A stretch of 15,959 nucleotides of DNA from DASZMJ01 sp035551935 (GTDB taxonomy: Bacteria > Planctomycetota > Planctomycetia > Isosphaerales > Isosphaeraceae). A program made the position numbers and the translations under genes. Under the pieces are notes generated by a model. That model had not been told where the DNA came from. It made no database searches and saw nothing but the letters and a program-made list of their open reading frames with translations. Location: positions 1-15,959 of the forward strand of contig DASZMJ010000360.1 of NCBI GenBank assembly GCA_035551935.1. Reading direction: 5' to 3'. Numbering within the stretch: position 1 is the first letter of the stretch; every line of letters starts with the position of its first letter. This document shows positions 7,944 through 14,657 of the stretch, in pieces.

Positions 7944-8810
7944 ATGTCGCAGGGACCGGGCCCCGGTGTGCTCGCGCAGATCGCCTGCATCCTCGAGGTC
8001 TCGGCCCGCAAGCCGGGTAACGTCCACCCTGGCATCGGCTTCGACGACGCGACCTCGCTCGACTTCTACCTCAGCGCCGCCGCGATCGCCCGGCCCCTCG
8101 ATCGGGCCCGCGAGGTCGGCGTTGGCGCCGCGGTCCTGGAGGCCGTCGAGGCGACCCGGCATGTCGTGGCGACGAACACGAACCTCGGCATGATCCTCCT
8201 CCTCGCACCGCTCGCCGCCGTTCCCGAAGGGGTGGGCCTGAGGAACGGGGTTGCCGAGATCCTCGCCGCGACGACGATCGAGGACGCCCGCCTCGTCTAT
8301 CGCGCCATCCGTCTCGCCCGGCCCGGCGGCCTCGGGACCGTCACCGACCAGGACGTCGCCGGCGAGCCTTCGGTCACGCTCCGCGACGCCATGCGACTCG
8401 CCGCCGACCGCGACCTCGTCGCCCGGCAGTATGCCGAGGATTATGTCGACGTCTTCGATCTTGCCTTGCCTGCTCTTCGGGCGGCGATCGGCGAGGAACA
8501 ACCCCTCGAAACGGCCATCGTCCGCTCGTTCCTGACCGTTCTCTCCCATCGCCCCGACACCCTCATCCTCCGCAAGTGCGGCCCCGCCGTCGCCGCCGAG
8601 GCATCGCGACGCGCGGCTGTCGTCCTCGACGCCCCCGATCGGCTCGCCGACCTCGACGCCTGGCTCCGCGCCGACTTCCATGCCCGAAACCCCGGCGCCA
8701 CCGCCGACCTCGTCGCCGCCGCCTTGTTCGTCGCCCTGGCCGATGGGACAATCCCATTACCGAGGCCGCCCGGCCCTGGGGGTTGGTCGGGCCGCGGGGA
8801 CGGCGGCTGA
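7944..8810 (+). CDS. CitG-like triphosphoribosyl-dephospho-CoA synthase homologue
   Basis: A 288-residue protein of the CitG/MdcB family, which normally attaches the ribosyl group of ATP to dephospho-CoA to make the prosthetic-group precursor of citrate lyase or malonate decarboxylase. Signatures visible are ARKPGNVHP (21-29), TNTNLGMILL (77-86), a HRPDTLILRKCG segment (202-213) and NPGATADLVAAALF (249-262). No citrate lyase or malonate decarboxylase genes are nearby. The gene starts 4 nt after the ATP-grasp stop inside a C1 cluster, so a different ribosyl-transfer role, perhaps in methanopterin-type cofactor assembly, is more likely; that is inference. The tail after residue 270 is rich in Pro and Gly (PLPRPPGPGG) and probably disordered. 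The Shine-Dalgarno site is weak, consistent with coupling to the upstream gene. Confidence 0.85.
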   Translation: MSQGPGPGVLAQIACILEVSARKPGNVHPGIGFDDATSLDFYLSAAAIARPLDRAREVGVGAAVLEAVEATRHVVATNTNLGMILLLAPLAAVPEGVGLRNGVAEILAATTIEDARLVYRAIRLARPGGLGTVTDQDVAGEPSVTLRDAMRLAADRDLVARQYAEDYVDVFDLALPALRAAIGEEQPLETAIVRSFLTVLSHRPDTLILRKCGPAVAAEASRRAAVVLDAPDRLADLDAWLRADFHARNPGATADLVAAALFVALADGTIPLPRPPGPGGWSGRGDGG

Positions 8811-8835
8811 GGGGATATTCAACGGGCGAATCGAC

Positions 8836-9336
8836 ATGGCAAGCTACACCGTCCGGGTCGAGAAGGACTATCTCGTCTTCTCGTCCGGTCACTTCATCAC
8901 CTATAACGGCGACTGCTGTGAGCGGCTGCACGGCCACAACTACCGCGCGGCGGTCGAGGTCGAGGACGACCTGGACGAGAACGCGTATGTCTTCGACTTC
9001 ATCGCGTTGAAGGACCTCACGCGGTCGATCACGGACGAGCTGGACCACCGCATGCTCCTGCCGACGCGGAGCCGGTTCATCGCGCTCGACGAGGATGGGC
9101 CGAACTGGCGGGTGCGGTATCGCGACCGGCACTGGAGCTTCCCGCGCGACGAGTGCGTGCTCCTGCCGGTCAGCAACACGACCGCCGAGCTCCTGGCCGA
9201 CTTCATCGCCTGCCGGCTCCGAGAGGCCATCGCCGCGCGGGGGCTCCGAGTCCCCCGGGTCTTGCGGGTCGAGGTCGAGGAGAGCTTCGGCCAGCGCGCC
9301 CGCGTCGAGCACCGCCGCGACGAGGCCACGTCCTGA
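8836..9336 (+). CDS. 6-pyruvoyl-tetrahydropterin synthase (QueD/PTPS) family protein
   Basis: A 166-residue member of the PTPS/QueD fold, zinc enzymes acting on 7,8-dihydroneopterin triphosphate or related pterins. The zinc ligands are H19 (FSSGHF) and H32/H34 in LHGHNY. C28 sits four residues before H32, the position of the catalytic Cys (C27 is beside it). D70/H71 in ELDHRML match the catalytic Asp/His. NTTAE (114-118) and VEES (147-150) match the pterin-binding end, with E149 the probable pterin anchor. It is longer than typical QueD (about 120-140 residues), the extra length lying around residues 76-110. There are no queuosine genes nearby, and it ends the C1/cofactor run 25 nt after the CitG-like gene, so a role in making the methanopterin pterin head is plausible. 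The ATG at 8836 is chosen because upstream residues overlap the previous gene and are not PTPS-like. Confidence 0.87.
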   Translation: MASYTVRVEKDYLVFSSGHFITYNGDCCERLHGHNYRAAVEVEDDLDENAYVFDFIALKDLTRSITDELDHRMLLPTRSRFIALDEDGPNWRVRYRDRHWSFPRDECVLLPVSNTTAELLADFIACRLREAIAARGLRVPRVLRVEVEESFGQRARVEHRRDEATS

Positions 9337-9355
9337 GCCCGTCCGCGTGACGAAG

Positions 9356-9384
9356 TTGCAGGAGGGGCCGGGAGTTGCTAGAGT
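9356..9384 (+). promoter_or_regulatory. Probable sigma-70-type promoter before the protein kinase
   Basis: TTGCAG at 9356-9361 and TAGAGT at 9379-9384 are separated by exactly 17 nt, and TGC directly precedes the -10, forming TGCTAGA. The same TGCTAGA arrangement appears in the promoter candidate at 11467-11495. It would start a transcript about 85 nt before the kinase gene, separating it from the C1 run. The rest of the 9337-9476 gap shows only a short GCGCG/CGCGC stem. Confidence 0.5.
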
Positions 9385-9476
9385 CGAGATGGGTTGTGCA
9401 TCGTCCGCGCGCCCCAGTCGCGCGCACCGAAGGCTTTTCCAAGACTCCCGTTGTGACCTGAGCGAGGGCGCGGCCG

Positions 9477-10358
9477 GTGGCGACCGACCTGAACCTGCCG
9501 GGCGACGATTGGATCGGTAACTACCGGTACATCCGCACCCTCCACCAGGGGCAGAACTCCAGCGTCATGGAGGTGGTGGACAAGGGGGGCCGGCGGTTCG
9601 TGATGAAGCAACTCCTGGCCTCGAAGTCGGGCGTCGCCTCCGAGCGCAGGGCCTTCGAGTTCGAGGCGAAGCTGGGCTCGGAGCTGCGGCACCCGAACTT
9701 GATCAAGGTGTATGAGTACGTCAAGGACAAGACCCAGCCGTTCTTCGTGATGGACTATTTCCCGTCGACCCACCTGCGGCTTTATGTCGCCAAGCCCGAC
9801 CAGTACAAGCTGCCGCCGGGTCGGTTGCACTGGATGGTCGAGCAGGCGGCGGCGGCCCTGGCGTACATGCACGACAAGGGTTGGATCCATCGCGACGTGA
9901 AGCCGGAGAACATCATCGTCAACCGCTCCGGCGAGGTCCGGGTGATCGACTACGCGCTGGCGATGCGGCCGTTCGGGGCCCTCAAGAAGCTCTTCGGCGG
10001 CAAGGCGCCGCGGCAGGGGACGCTGAGCTACCTGTCGCCCGAGCAGATCCGCTGCGAGCCGCCGTCGCCGTCGGCCGACGTTTACAGCTTCGGCATCACC
10101 TGCTATGAATTGGCGTGTGGGCGCCAGCCGTTCCGGGCCAACTCGGCCAACGAGTTGCTCAACAAGCACCTCCGCGAGATGCCGACCCCGTTGGCGACGA
10201 TGAACAAGGCGGTCACGCCGGAGTATTCGGACCTGGTGATGCGGATGCTCAAGAAGAAGCCCGCCGACCGGATCAGCAACCTGCACGAGTTCCAGAGCCT
10301 GTTCAGCCGCATCCGCATCTTCAAGGACGACCCCGACCCCCAGGCCGATCGCGCCTGA
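9477..10358 (+). CDS. Soluble Hanks-type Ser/Thr protein kinase with DYA motif
   Basis: A 293-residue protein made of a kinase domain and little else; no membrane segment or sensor domain is seen. Catalytic features are K44 (FVMKQL), HRDVKPEN (138-145, with D140, K142 and N145), SPE (187-189) in place of APE, and D201 in DVYSFG. Two motifs are unusual. The glycine-rich loop reads HQGQNSSV, with one usual glycine, and the DFG motif is D158-Y159-A160 (VIDYALA). The metal-binding Asp is kept, so activity is likely but conformational control may differ. Start: GTG at 9477 with GAGGG at 9464-9468. It lies 59 nt before accA with no terminator between, so the two may share a transcript. Its substrate is unknown. 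Regulation of carboxylase or envelope synthesis is only a suggestion from position. Confidence 0.9.
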   Translation: MATDLNLPGDDWIGNYRYIRTLHQGQNSSVMEVVDKGGRRFVMKQLLASKSGVASERRAFEFEAKLGSELRHPNLIKVYEYVKDKTQPFFVMDYFPSTHLRLYVAKPDQYKLPPGRLHWMVEQAAAALAYMHDKGWIHRDVKPENIIVNRSGEVRVIDYALAMRPFGALKKLFGGKAPRQGTLSYLSPEQIRCEPPSPSADVYSFGITCYELACGRQPFRANSANELLNKHLREMPTPLATMNKAVTPEYSDLVMRMLKKKPADRISNLHEFQSLFSRIRIFKDDPDPQADRA

Positions 10359-10417
10359 GATCGACCGAATCCAACCCCCCCGCGACGTTCCGCCCGCCCG
10401 GAAGGACCCCGCCAGCG

Positions 10418-11458
10418 ATGTCGACCAGCCCGGGCGAGTATCGCCTCCCGTTCGAGGCCTCCATCTACGCGATGGAGGAGCGACTCTCGGAGCTCGAGGC
10501 CCTCCACGCCCGAACCCGCGCCGGCGGCGACGCCGAGGCCCAGGCCCCCGCCGACCTCGCCGACCAGATCCGCCGCGTCCGCCGCGAGCTGACGGCCCTG
10601 AAGCGGACGATCTACGCCAACCTCGACCCGTGGCAGACCGTCCAGGTCTCGCGGCACCAGAACCGGCCCCAGACGCGCGATTATATCGAATTGTGCTTCG
10701 ACCAGTTCGTCGAGCTCCACGGCGACCGCGCCGTCGGCGACGACCGTTCGGTCATCACCGGCTTCGCCCACCTGGGCGACCGCAAGGTCCTGCTCGTCGG
10801 CCACCAGAAGGGGCGGACGACCGCCGAGCGGATCGCCTGCAACTTCGGCTGCGCCCACCCGGAGGGCTACCGCAAGGCCCTGGCCAAGATGCGGCTGGCG
10901 GCCAAGTTCAACCTGCCGATCGTCTGCCTGATCGACACCCCCGGCGCCTACCCCGGCATCGGCGCCGAGGAGCGCGGCCAGGCCCTGGTCATCGCCGAGA
11001 ACCTGATGGCCATGAGCCAGATCGATACGCCGATCGTCTGCGTCGTCATCGGCGAGGGGGGCTCGGGCGGGGCGCTGGGCATCGGCATCGGCGATCGGGT
11101 GGCGATGCTCGAGCACGCCTATTACTCGGTCATCAGCCCCGAGGGCTGCGCGGCGATCCTCTGGAAGGGCGGGGACCGCGCCGCCGACGCGGCCAGGGCC
11201 CTGAAGTTGACCAGCCGCGATCTGCACCGGCTCGGCGTCATCGACGAGATCATCCCGGAGCCCCCCGGCGGCGCCCACCGCAGCCATCGCGAGGCGGCGG
11301 CGGCGCTCAAGTCGTACCTGCTCCGCGCCTTCCGCGAGATCGCCGAGGGCCCCCGCGCCGGCTTGCTCCAGCGGCGCTACGACAAATACCGCCGCATCGG
11401 CGTCGTCCGCGAAGGGCTGGCCGTCGGCAACGGCCCGGCGCCGCCGGCCGGCCCGTGA
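10418..11458 (+). CDS. accA: Acetyl-CoA carboxylase carboxyltransferase subunit alpha
   Basis: AccA pairs with AccD to move the carboxyl group from biotin to acetyl-CoA, the committed step of fatty acid synthesis. Recognised segments are an N-terminal amphipathic helix FEASIYAMEERLSELEAL (12-29), ARHP-like VSRHQNRPQTRDYI (77-90), FVELHGDRAVGDD (97-109), the VGHQKGR turn (127-133), LIDTPGAYPGIGAEERGQ (171-188), the oxyanion-hole glycines IGEGGSGGAL (211-220) and SPEGCAAILWK (240-250), followed by KLTSRDL (263-269). The protein has 346 residues, slightly longer than E. coli AccA (319), the extra being at the Pro-rich C-terminus and in the N-terminal linker. The ATG has GGAAGGA at 10400-10406. 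accD is not in the window, which is common since accA and accD are often apart. It probably shares a transcript with the kinase upstream. Confidence 0.95.
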   Translation: MSTSPGEYRLPFEASIYAMEERLSELEALHARTRAGGDAEAQAPADLADQIRRVRRELTALKRTIYANLDPWQTVQVSRHQNRPQTRDYIELCFDQFVELHGDRAVGDDRSVITGFAHLGDRKVLLVGHQKGRTTAERIACNFGCAHPEGYRKALAKMRLAAKFNLPIVCLIDTPGAYPGIGAEERGQALVIAENLMAMSQIDTPIVCVVIGEGGSGGALGIGIGDRVAMLEHAYYSVISPEGCAAILWKGGDRAADAARALKLTSRDLHRLGVIDEIIPEPPGGAHRSHREAAAALKSYLLRAFREIAEGPRAGLLQRRYDKYRRIGVVREGLAVGNGPAPPAGP

Positions 11459-11466
11459 GCTTCGCA

Positions 11467-11495
11467 TTGACCGTCCCCGCCCTCTCTGCTAGAAC
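11467..11495 (+). promoter_or_regulatory. Probable sigma-70-type promoter before the glycosyltransferases
   Basis: TTGACC at 11467-11472 and TAGAAC at 11490-11495 are separated by exactly 17 nt, with TGC just before the -10. It is the best promoter match in the window. It would give a leader of about 135 nt for the first glycosyltransferase. The rest of the 11459-11639 gap is GC-rich and holds no small ORF or riboswitch that could be recognised. Confidence 0.55.
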
Positions 11496-11639
11496 CCGTC
11501 CGATTCCCGGCCGTCCCGTCCCGCGCATCCCAGGCATCGCGCCTTCGACCCGTCGGCGACGGCAGGGCCGGGCCACGTCACGCCCGGGGCGCGTCCGGAA
11601 CCGCGCCGGCGACCCTGGCCCAATGCCACCGAGGGCACG

Positions 11640-12749
11640 ATGGCGGCACGGACGATCGCGTACCTGTCCCCGCTCTACTTCGACGAACGGTCCTACATCG
11701 GCGGCGGGGAGCGCCATCCGCTGAACCTGGCGCGCGGCGTCGCGGCCGCGACCGGGGGCGCCTATCGCGTCGAGTTCATCTCCTTCGGCCCCTCGGCGAC
11801 GACCCGGCCGCTTTACGAGGGCGTCACCCTCCGCGTCCTGACCGCCGCGCAGCCGATCAAGAACCCGCTCGATGTCCTCTCGTGGGAGCTGCCCGAGGCC
11901 CTCGCCGGCGCCGACCTCGTCCACATCCATCAGGCATTCACCCGTTGCAGCGAGATGGGCCTCCTGATCGCCAAGCAGCAGCGCAAGCCCATCTGCGTCA
12001 CCGACCACGGCGGCAATTCCAGCACGCTCGGCGAGCAGCTCGGCATCCTCGAGCTGGCCGACCGCGTCGTCCCCAACTCCGACTTCGGCGCCTCGCTGTT
12101 CCGGACTCGGACGCCGATCGTCGTCATCAAGGGCGGAGTCGACGGGACCCATTTCACCCCGCCGCCGATCCGGCCGAGGCGCGACCGGGCGCTCTTCGTC
12201 GGCCGCCTGTTGCCGCACAAGGGGATCGACCGCCTCCTGGAAGCCCTCCCCGACGACCTCCCGCTGACCATCTGCGGCCGGCCGACCCACGACGACTACT
12301 TCCGACGCCTCCAGGCCCTGGCGCGCGGTAAGGCCGTCGAGTTCGTCACCGACGCCGACGACGCGACGTTGCTCGACCTCTACGCCCGCGCGTTCGTCAC
12401 CGTCCTGCCGTCGGTCTACCAGGACTGCTACGGCAACGTCTACCAGGTCCCGGAGCTCATGGGCTTGACCTTGCTCGAGTCGATGGCCTGCGGGACCCCG
12501 GTCCTCTGCTCGAGGGTCGGCGGGATGCCCGAGTTCGTCCGCGACGGCGCGACCGGCTTCGTCTTCGACACGCTCGACGAGCTGACCAGGCACCTGCGGG
12601 CCCTCGCGGCGAGCCCCGACCTCGTCGAGCACATGGGGCGGCAGGCCCGCCGGGACGTCGAACGCGAATACGACCTGCACGTCGCCGGGGCACGCCTGGC
12701 CGCGGTCTACGACGAATTGCTGGCCCGACGTCGGGAGGTGGCCGCGTGA
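11640..12749 (+). CDS. GT4-family glycosyltransferase 1
   Basis: A 369-residue GT-B glycosyltransferase, probably cytoplasmic or peripheral to the inner membrane, that would move a sugar from a nucleotide donor to a growing surface glycan. The N-terminal domain has a glycine loop, YIGGGERHPLNLARG (19-33), and a conserved D122-H123. The C-terminal domain shows FVGRLLPHKGIDRLLEAL (186-203, with R189 and K194 for the donor phosphates) and the acidic E-x7-E motif PELMGLTLLE (E272 and E280), followed by SMACGTPVLCSRVGG. All are typical of an active GT4. GAGGG at 11631-11635 precedes the ATG. It overlaps the next glycosyltransferase by GTGA. Sugar and acceptor cannot be read from the sequence. Confidence 0.9.
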   Translation: MAARTIAYLSPLYFDERSYIGGGERHPLNLARGVAAATGGAYRVEFISFGPSATTRPLYEGVTLRVLTAAQPIKNPLDVLSWELPEALAGADLVHIHQAFTRCSEMGLLIAKQQRKPICVTDHGGNSSTLGEQLGILELADRVVPNSDFGASLFRTRTPIVVIKGGVDGTHFTPPPIRPRRDRALFVGRLLPHKGIDRLLEALPDDLPLTICGRPTHDDYFRRLQALARGKAVEFVTDADDATLLDLYARAFVTVLPSVYQDCYGNVYQVPELMGLTLLESMACGTPVLCSRVGGMPEFVRDGATGFVFDTLDELTRHLRALAASPDLVEHMGRQARRDVEREYDLHVAGARLAAVYDELLARRREVAA

Positions 12750-14023
12750 AGATCCTGGTCCTGAGTAACCTGTACCCTCCCGACACCCTCGGCGGCTACG
12801 AGATGGGCTGTAGCCACGTCGTCGAAGCCCTCCGCGACCGCGGCCACGACGTCCTCGTGCTGACGACCGCGCCGAGGACCCCGGCCCCTCCCCTGCCCTA
12901 CGTCCGTCGCGGCCTGCGACTGACGGACATCTGGGACGAGTACTCGTTCCAGCGCAGCGCCCCGGTCACGTCGCACCTCGTGCAGGCCCGCTCGCACCGC
13001 GTCGACGCCTTCAACGTCCACGCATTGGCGACGACCCTGGAAGAGTTCGAGCCGGACGTCGCCTACGTCTGGATGATCGTCGGCGTCGGCGGCCTGGGCC
13101 TGCTCGGTTGCCTGCACCACCTGCGCGTGCCCTGGGTCTGGCACCTGATGGACGACGTCCCCTTGATGCTCTGCAAGGCGGGCGGGAGGCTCGTGCCGGC
13201 CTTCGCCCGAGAATTCGAGCGGCAGTTGCGCGGGCACTACCTGGCGTGTAGTCGGCAGCTCGTCGACGAGATCGAGGGGGGCGGCCTGCGGCTCCGGGGC
13301 GAGGTCGAGATCGTGCCGAACTGGGTCCGCGGCCCCGCGCCGCCGTCGCGGACGTCGTACCGCCGGGACGGTGTCCTGCGGATCGTCGCCGCCAGCGCCA
13401 ACATCGACCGGCGGTTCGACAAGGGGATCGACCTGGTGATCGAGTCGGCGGCGCTCCTGCGCGAGTGGGGCCGCTCGGGTTTCGCGGTGAACATCTTCGG
13501 CCGCGTCGCCGACCCGTACTTCCCGGCGTTGATCCGACGATACAAGCTCGACGACGTCGTGACGCTCAAGGGGAGCCTGCCGCAGTCGGAATTGCAGGCG
13601 CGGTACGGCGACTACGACCTCTTCGCGTTCCCGACCCACGCGCGCGAGCCGTTCGCGTTCGCCCCGCTGGAGGCGGCGTACCGCGGCTGCGTGCCGCTGA
13701 TGTCGGAGCTCTGCGGCAACGGCGAGTGGTTCGTGCACGGGGTCCACTGCCTCAAGGCCCCGCGGACGGCCGAGGCGTTCGCGCGCGTCGTCGCGCGGGT
13801 GCTCGACGGCCAGATCGACCTGCCCGCCATCGGCCGCCGCGCCGCGGGCGTCGTCCGCCGCGACTTCCACCTCGACGCCGTCCTGCCGACGATCGAGCGC
13901 GCCCTGGCGTGTGCCTCGGCCACGACCCGCGCCGGCGCGGGCACCGCGGCCGAGGCGTACCGCATGGCCGTGCTCGCCGAGAAGCTGTCGCACGTCTTGA
14001 TCCAGGAAGCGCTCTGCGCCTGA
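12746..14023 (+). CDS. GT4-like glycosyltransferase 2
   Basis: A 425-residue GT-B glycosyltransferase translated from a GTG (12746) that overlaps the previous stop by 4 nt, so the two are coupled. It starts MKILVLSNLYPPDTLGGYEMGCSHV in the window's frame, giving the glycine loop LGGYE (15-19). An internal VWHLMDDVPLML segment (132-142) follows. The donor site is around RFDKGIDLVIESA (223-235), and the E-x7-E motif is REPFAFAPLEA (E301 and E309), followed by AYRGCVPLMS. The C-terminal ~45 residues are Ala-rich with helices (AEAYRMAVLAEKLSHVL) and lie outside the core fold. It is a likely partner of the flanking glycosyltransferases in making one surface polysaccharide or glycan. The substrate is unknown. 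Confidence 0.87.
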   Translation: MKILVLSNLYPPDTLGGYEMGCSHVVEALRDRGHDVLVLTTAPRTPAPPLPYVRRGLRLTDIWDEYSFQRSAPVTSHLVQARSHRVDAFNVHALATTLEEFEPDVAYVWMIVGVGGLGLLGCLHHLRVPWVWHLMDDVPLMLCKAGGRLVPAFAREFERQLRGHYLACSRQLVDEIEGGGLRLRGEVEIVPNWVRGPAPPSRTSYRRDGVLRIVAASANIDRRFDKGIDLVIESAALLREWGRSGFAVNIFGRVADPYFPALIRRYKLDDVVTLKGSLPQSELQARYGDYDLFAFPTHAREPFAFAPLEAAYRGCVPLMSELCGNGEWFVHGVHCLKAPRTAEAFARVVARVLDGQIDLPAIGRRAAGVVRRDFHLDAVLPTIERALACASATTRAGAGTAAEAYRMAVLAEKLSHVLIQEALCA

Positions 14024-14093
14024 GGACTCCGCCGAACCATCAAGACTGAAGAATCCCCCCCGGTCGCGCCGACATGAATAACCGGGAGGGATC

Positions 14094-14119
14094 GCCGGGC
14101 CCGCGACGCCGGGCCCGGC
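14094..14119. repeat. Perfect 9-bp GC hairpin in the leader of the coiled-coil gene
   Basis: GCCGGGCCC at 14094-14102 pairs exactly with GGGCCCGGC at 14111-14119, and one more G-C pair can form inside. No T-tract follows. It lies 70 nt after the glycosyltransferase stop and just before the Shine-Dalgarno site at 14128, so it may end or slow transcription, or affect translation of the next gene. Confidence 0.4.
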
Positions 14120-14127
14120 CCGACTCA

Positions 14128-14135
14128 AGGAGGAG
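14128..14135 (+). promoter_or_regulatory. Strong ribosome binding site that points to a GTG start
   Basis: AAGGAGGA at 14128-14135 is 7 nt before the GTG at 14143. The ATG at 14074 in the same frame has no such site and would place the hairpin inside the coding region. Confidence 0.65.
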
Positions 14136-14142
14136 TCCCGTC

Positions 14143-14553
14143 GTGCGCGACCTCGCCTTCTACAACCACGGCTGCCACGAACCGAAGGGGGTCCGCAAGG
14201 CGGTCGTCCCCGTCCGCCGCCTCCTCCGGCGCATGCTGCGGCCGGCCTTCCAGCGGCTCGTGGAGATCCTGACGAGCCTCTGCGACCGCCTCGACGCCGA
14301 GGAGCATGCCACCCACGCCCTTCGCCACGAGATGGCCCTGCTCCGTGGCCGGCAGGACCGCATGGCCGGTCAGCTCCAGACCGCCGTGGCCCTCGGCTGG
14401 GACTACGTCGCGCTCACCCGCCGCCTCGCCGTGCTCGAGGACCGCGTTGAGTCGCTCCTGCCCGCCGCCCGACCCGGCGAGACCGAATCCGCCGTCGACG
14501 GCTACACCTCGATCCCCTTCCCCGTCGACGAGCCGCGTGCCAAGGTCTGTTGA
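14143..14553 (+). CDS. Small coiled-coil protein of unknown function
   Basis: A 136-residue protein from the GTG at 14143 (159 residues if the ATG at 14074 is used; that extra part is Arg/Pro-rich and poorly supported). It starts MRDLAFYNHGCHEPKG, then a very basic stretch RKAVVPVRRLLRRMLRP (residues ~16-33). Long heptad-like helices follow (AFQRLVEILTSLCDRLDAEE, LRHEMALLRGRQDRM and LTRRLAVLEDRVESLL), consistent with a coiled coil. The C-terminal tail is probably flexible. No catalytic motif, signal peptide or transmembrane segment is seen. Its place between glycosyltransferases suggests a scaffold or an enzyme partner for glycan assembly. The family was not recognised. Confidence 0.65.
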   Translation: MRDLAFYNHGCHEPKGVRKAVVPVRRLLRRMLRPAFQRLVEILTSLCDRLDAEEHATHALRHEMALLRGRQDRMAGQLQTAVALGWDYVALTRRLAVLEDRVESLLPAARPGETESAVDGYTSIPFPVDEPRAKVC

Positions 14554-14568
14554 GCCCGATTGCTCATC

Positions 14569-14634
14569 GTAGGACAGGGCTCGCCCTGCCTCTTCCCTAC
14601 GTCCATCGAAGAGGCAGGGCGAGCCCTGCCCTAC
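14569..14634. repeat. 27-bp nested palindromic element with GTAGG ends
   Basis: Arms at 14569-14595 and 14608-14634 are inverted repeats with one mismatch in 27, around a 12-nt loop. They begin GTAGG and end CCTAC. Each arm contains its own palindrome, CAGGGCTCGCCCTG on the left and its complement on the right, so the DNA or RNA can fold as one long stem or two short ones. It lies 15 nt after the coiled-coil gene's stop and 23 nt before the next gene's ATG. This looks like a mobile intergenic palindrome (REP or MITE-like), with possible transcript-end or stability effects. Confidence 0.8.
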
Positions 14635-14657
14635 GGCCCATTCGCGGAGCGTCGCCG

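Noticed and set aside
10103..11467. 454-codon open frame on the minus strand opposite accA
   Set aside because: accA is certain on the plus strand and the antisense product has no family features.
14074..14142. ATG start at 14074 for the coiled-coil gene
   Set aside because: It has no ribosome binding site, the added residues are Arg/Pro-rich, and the 14094-14119 hairpin would be coding. The GTG at 14143 has AAGGAGGA at the right spacing.
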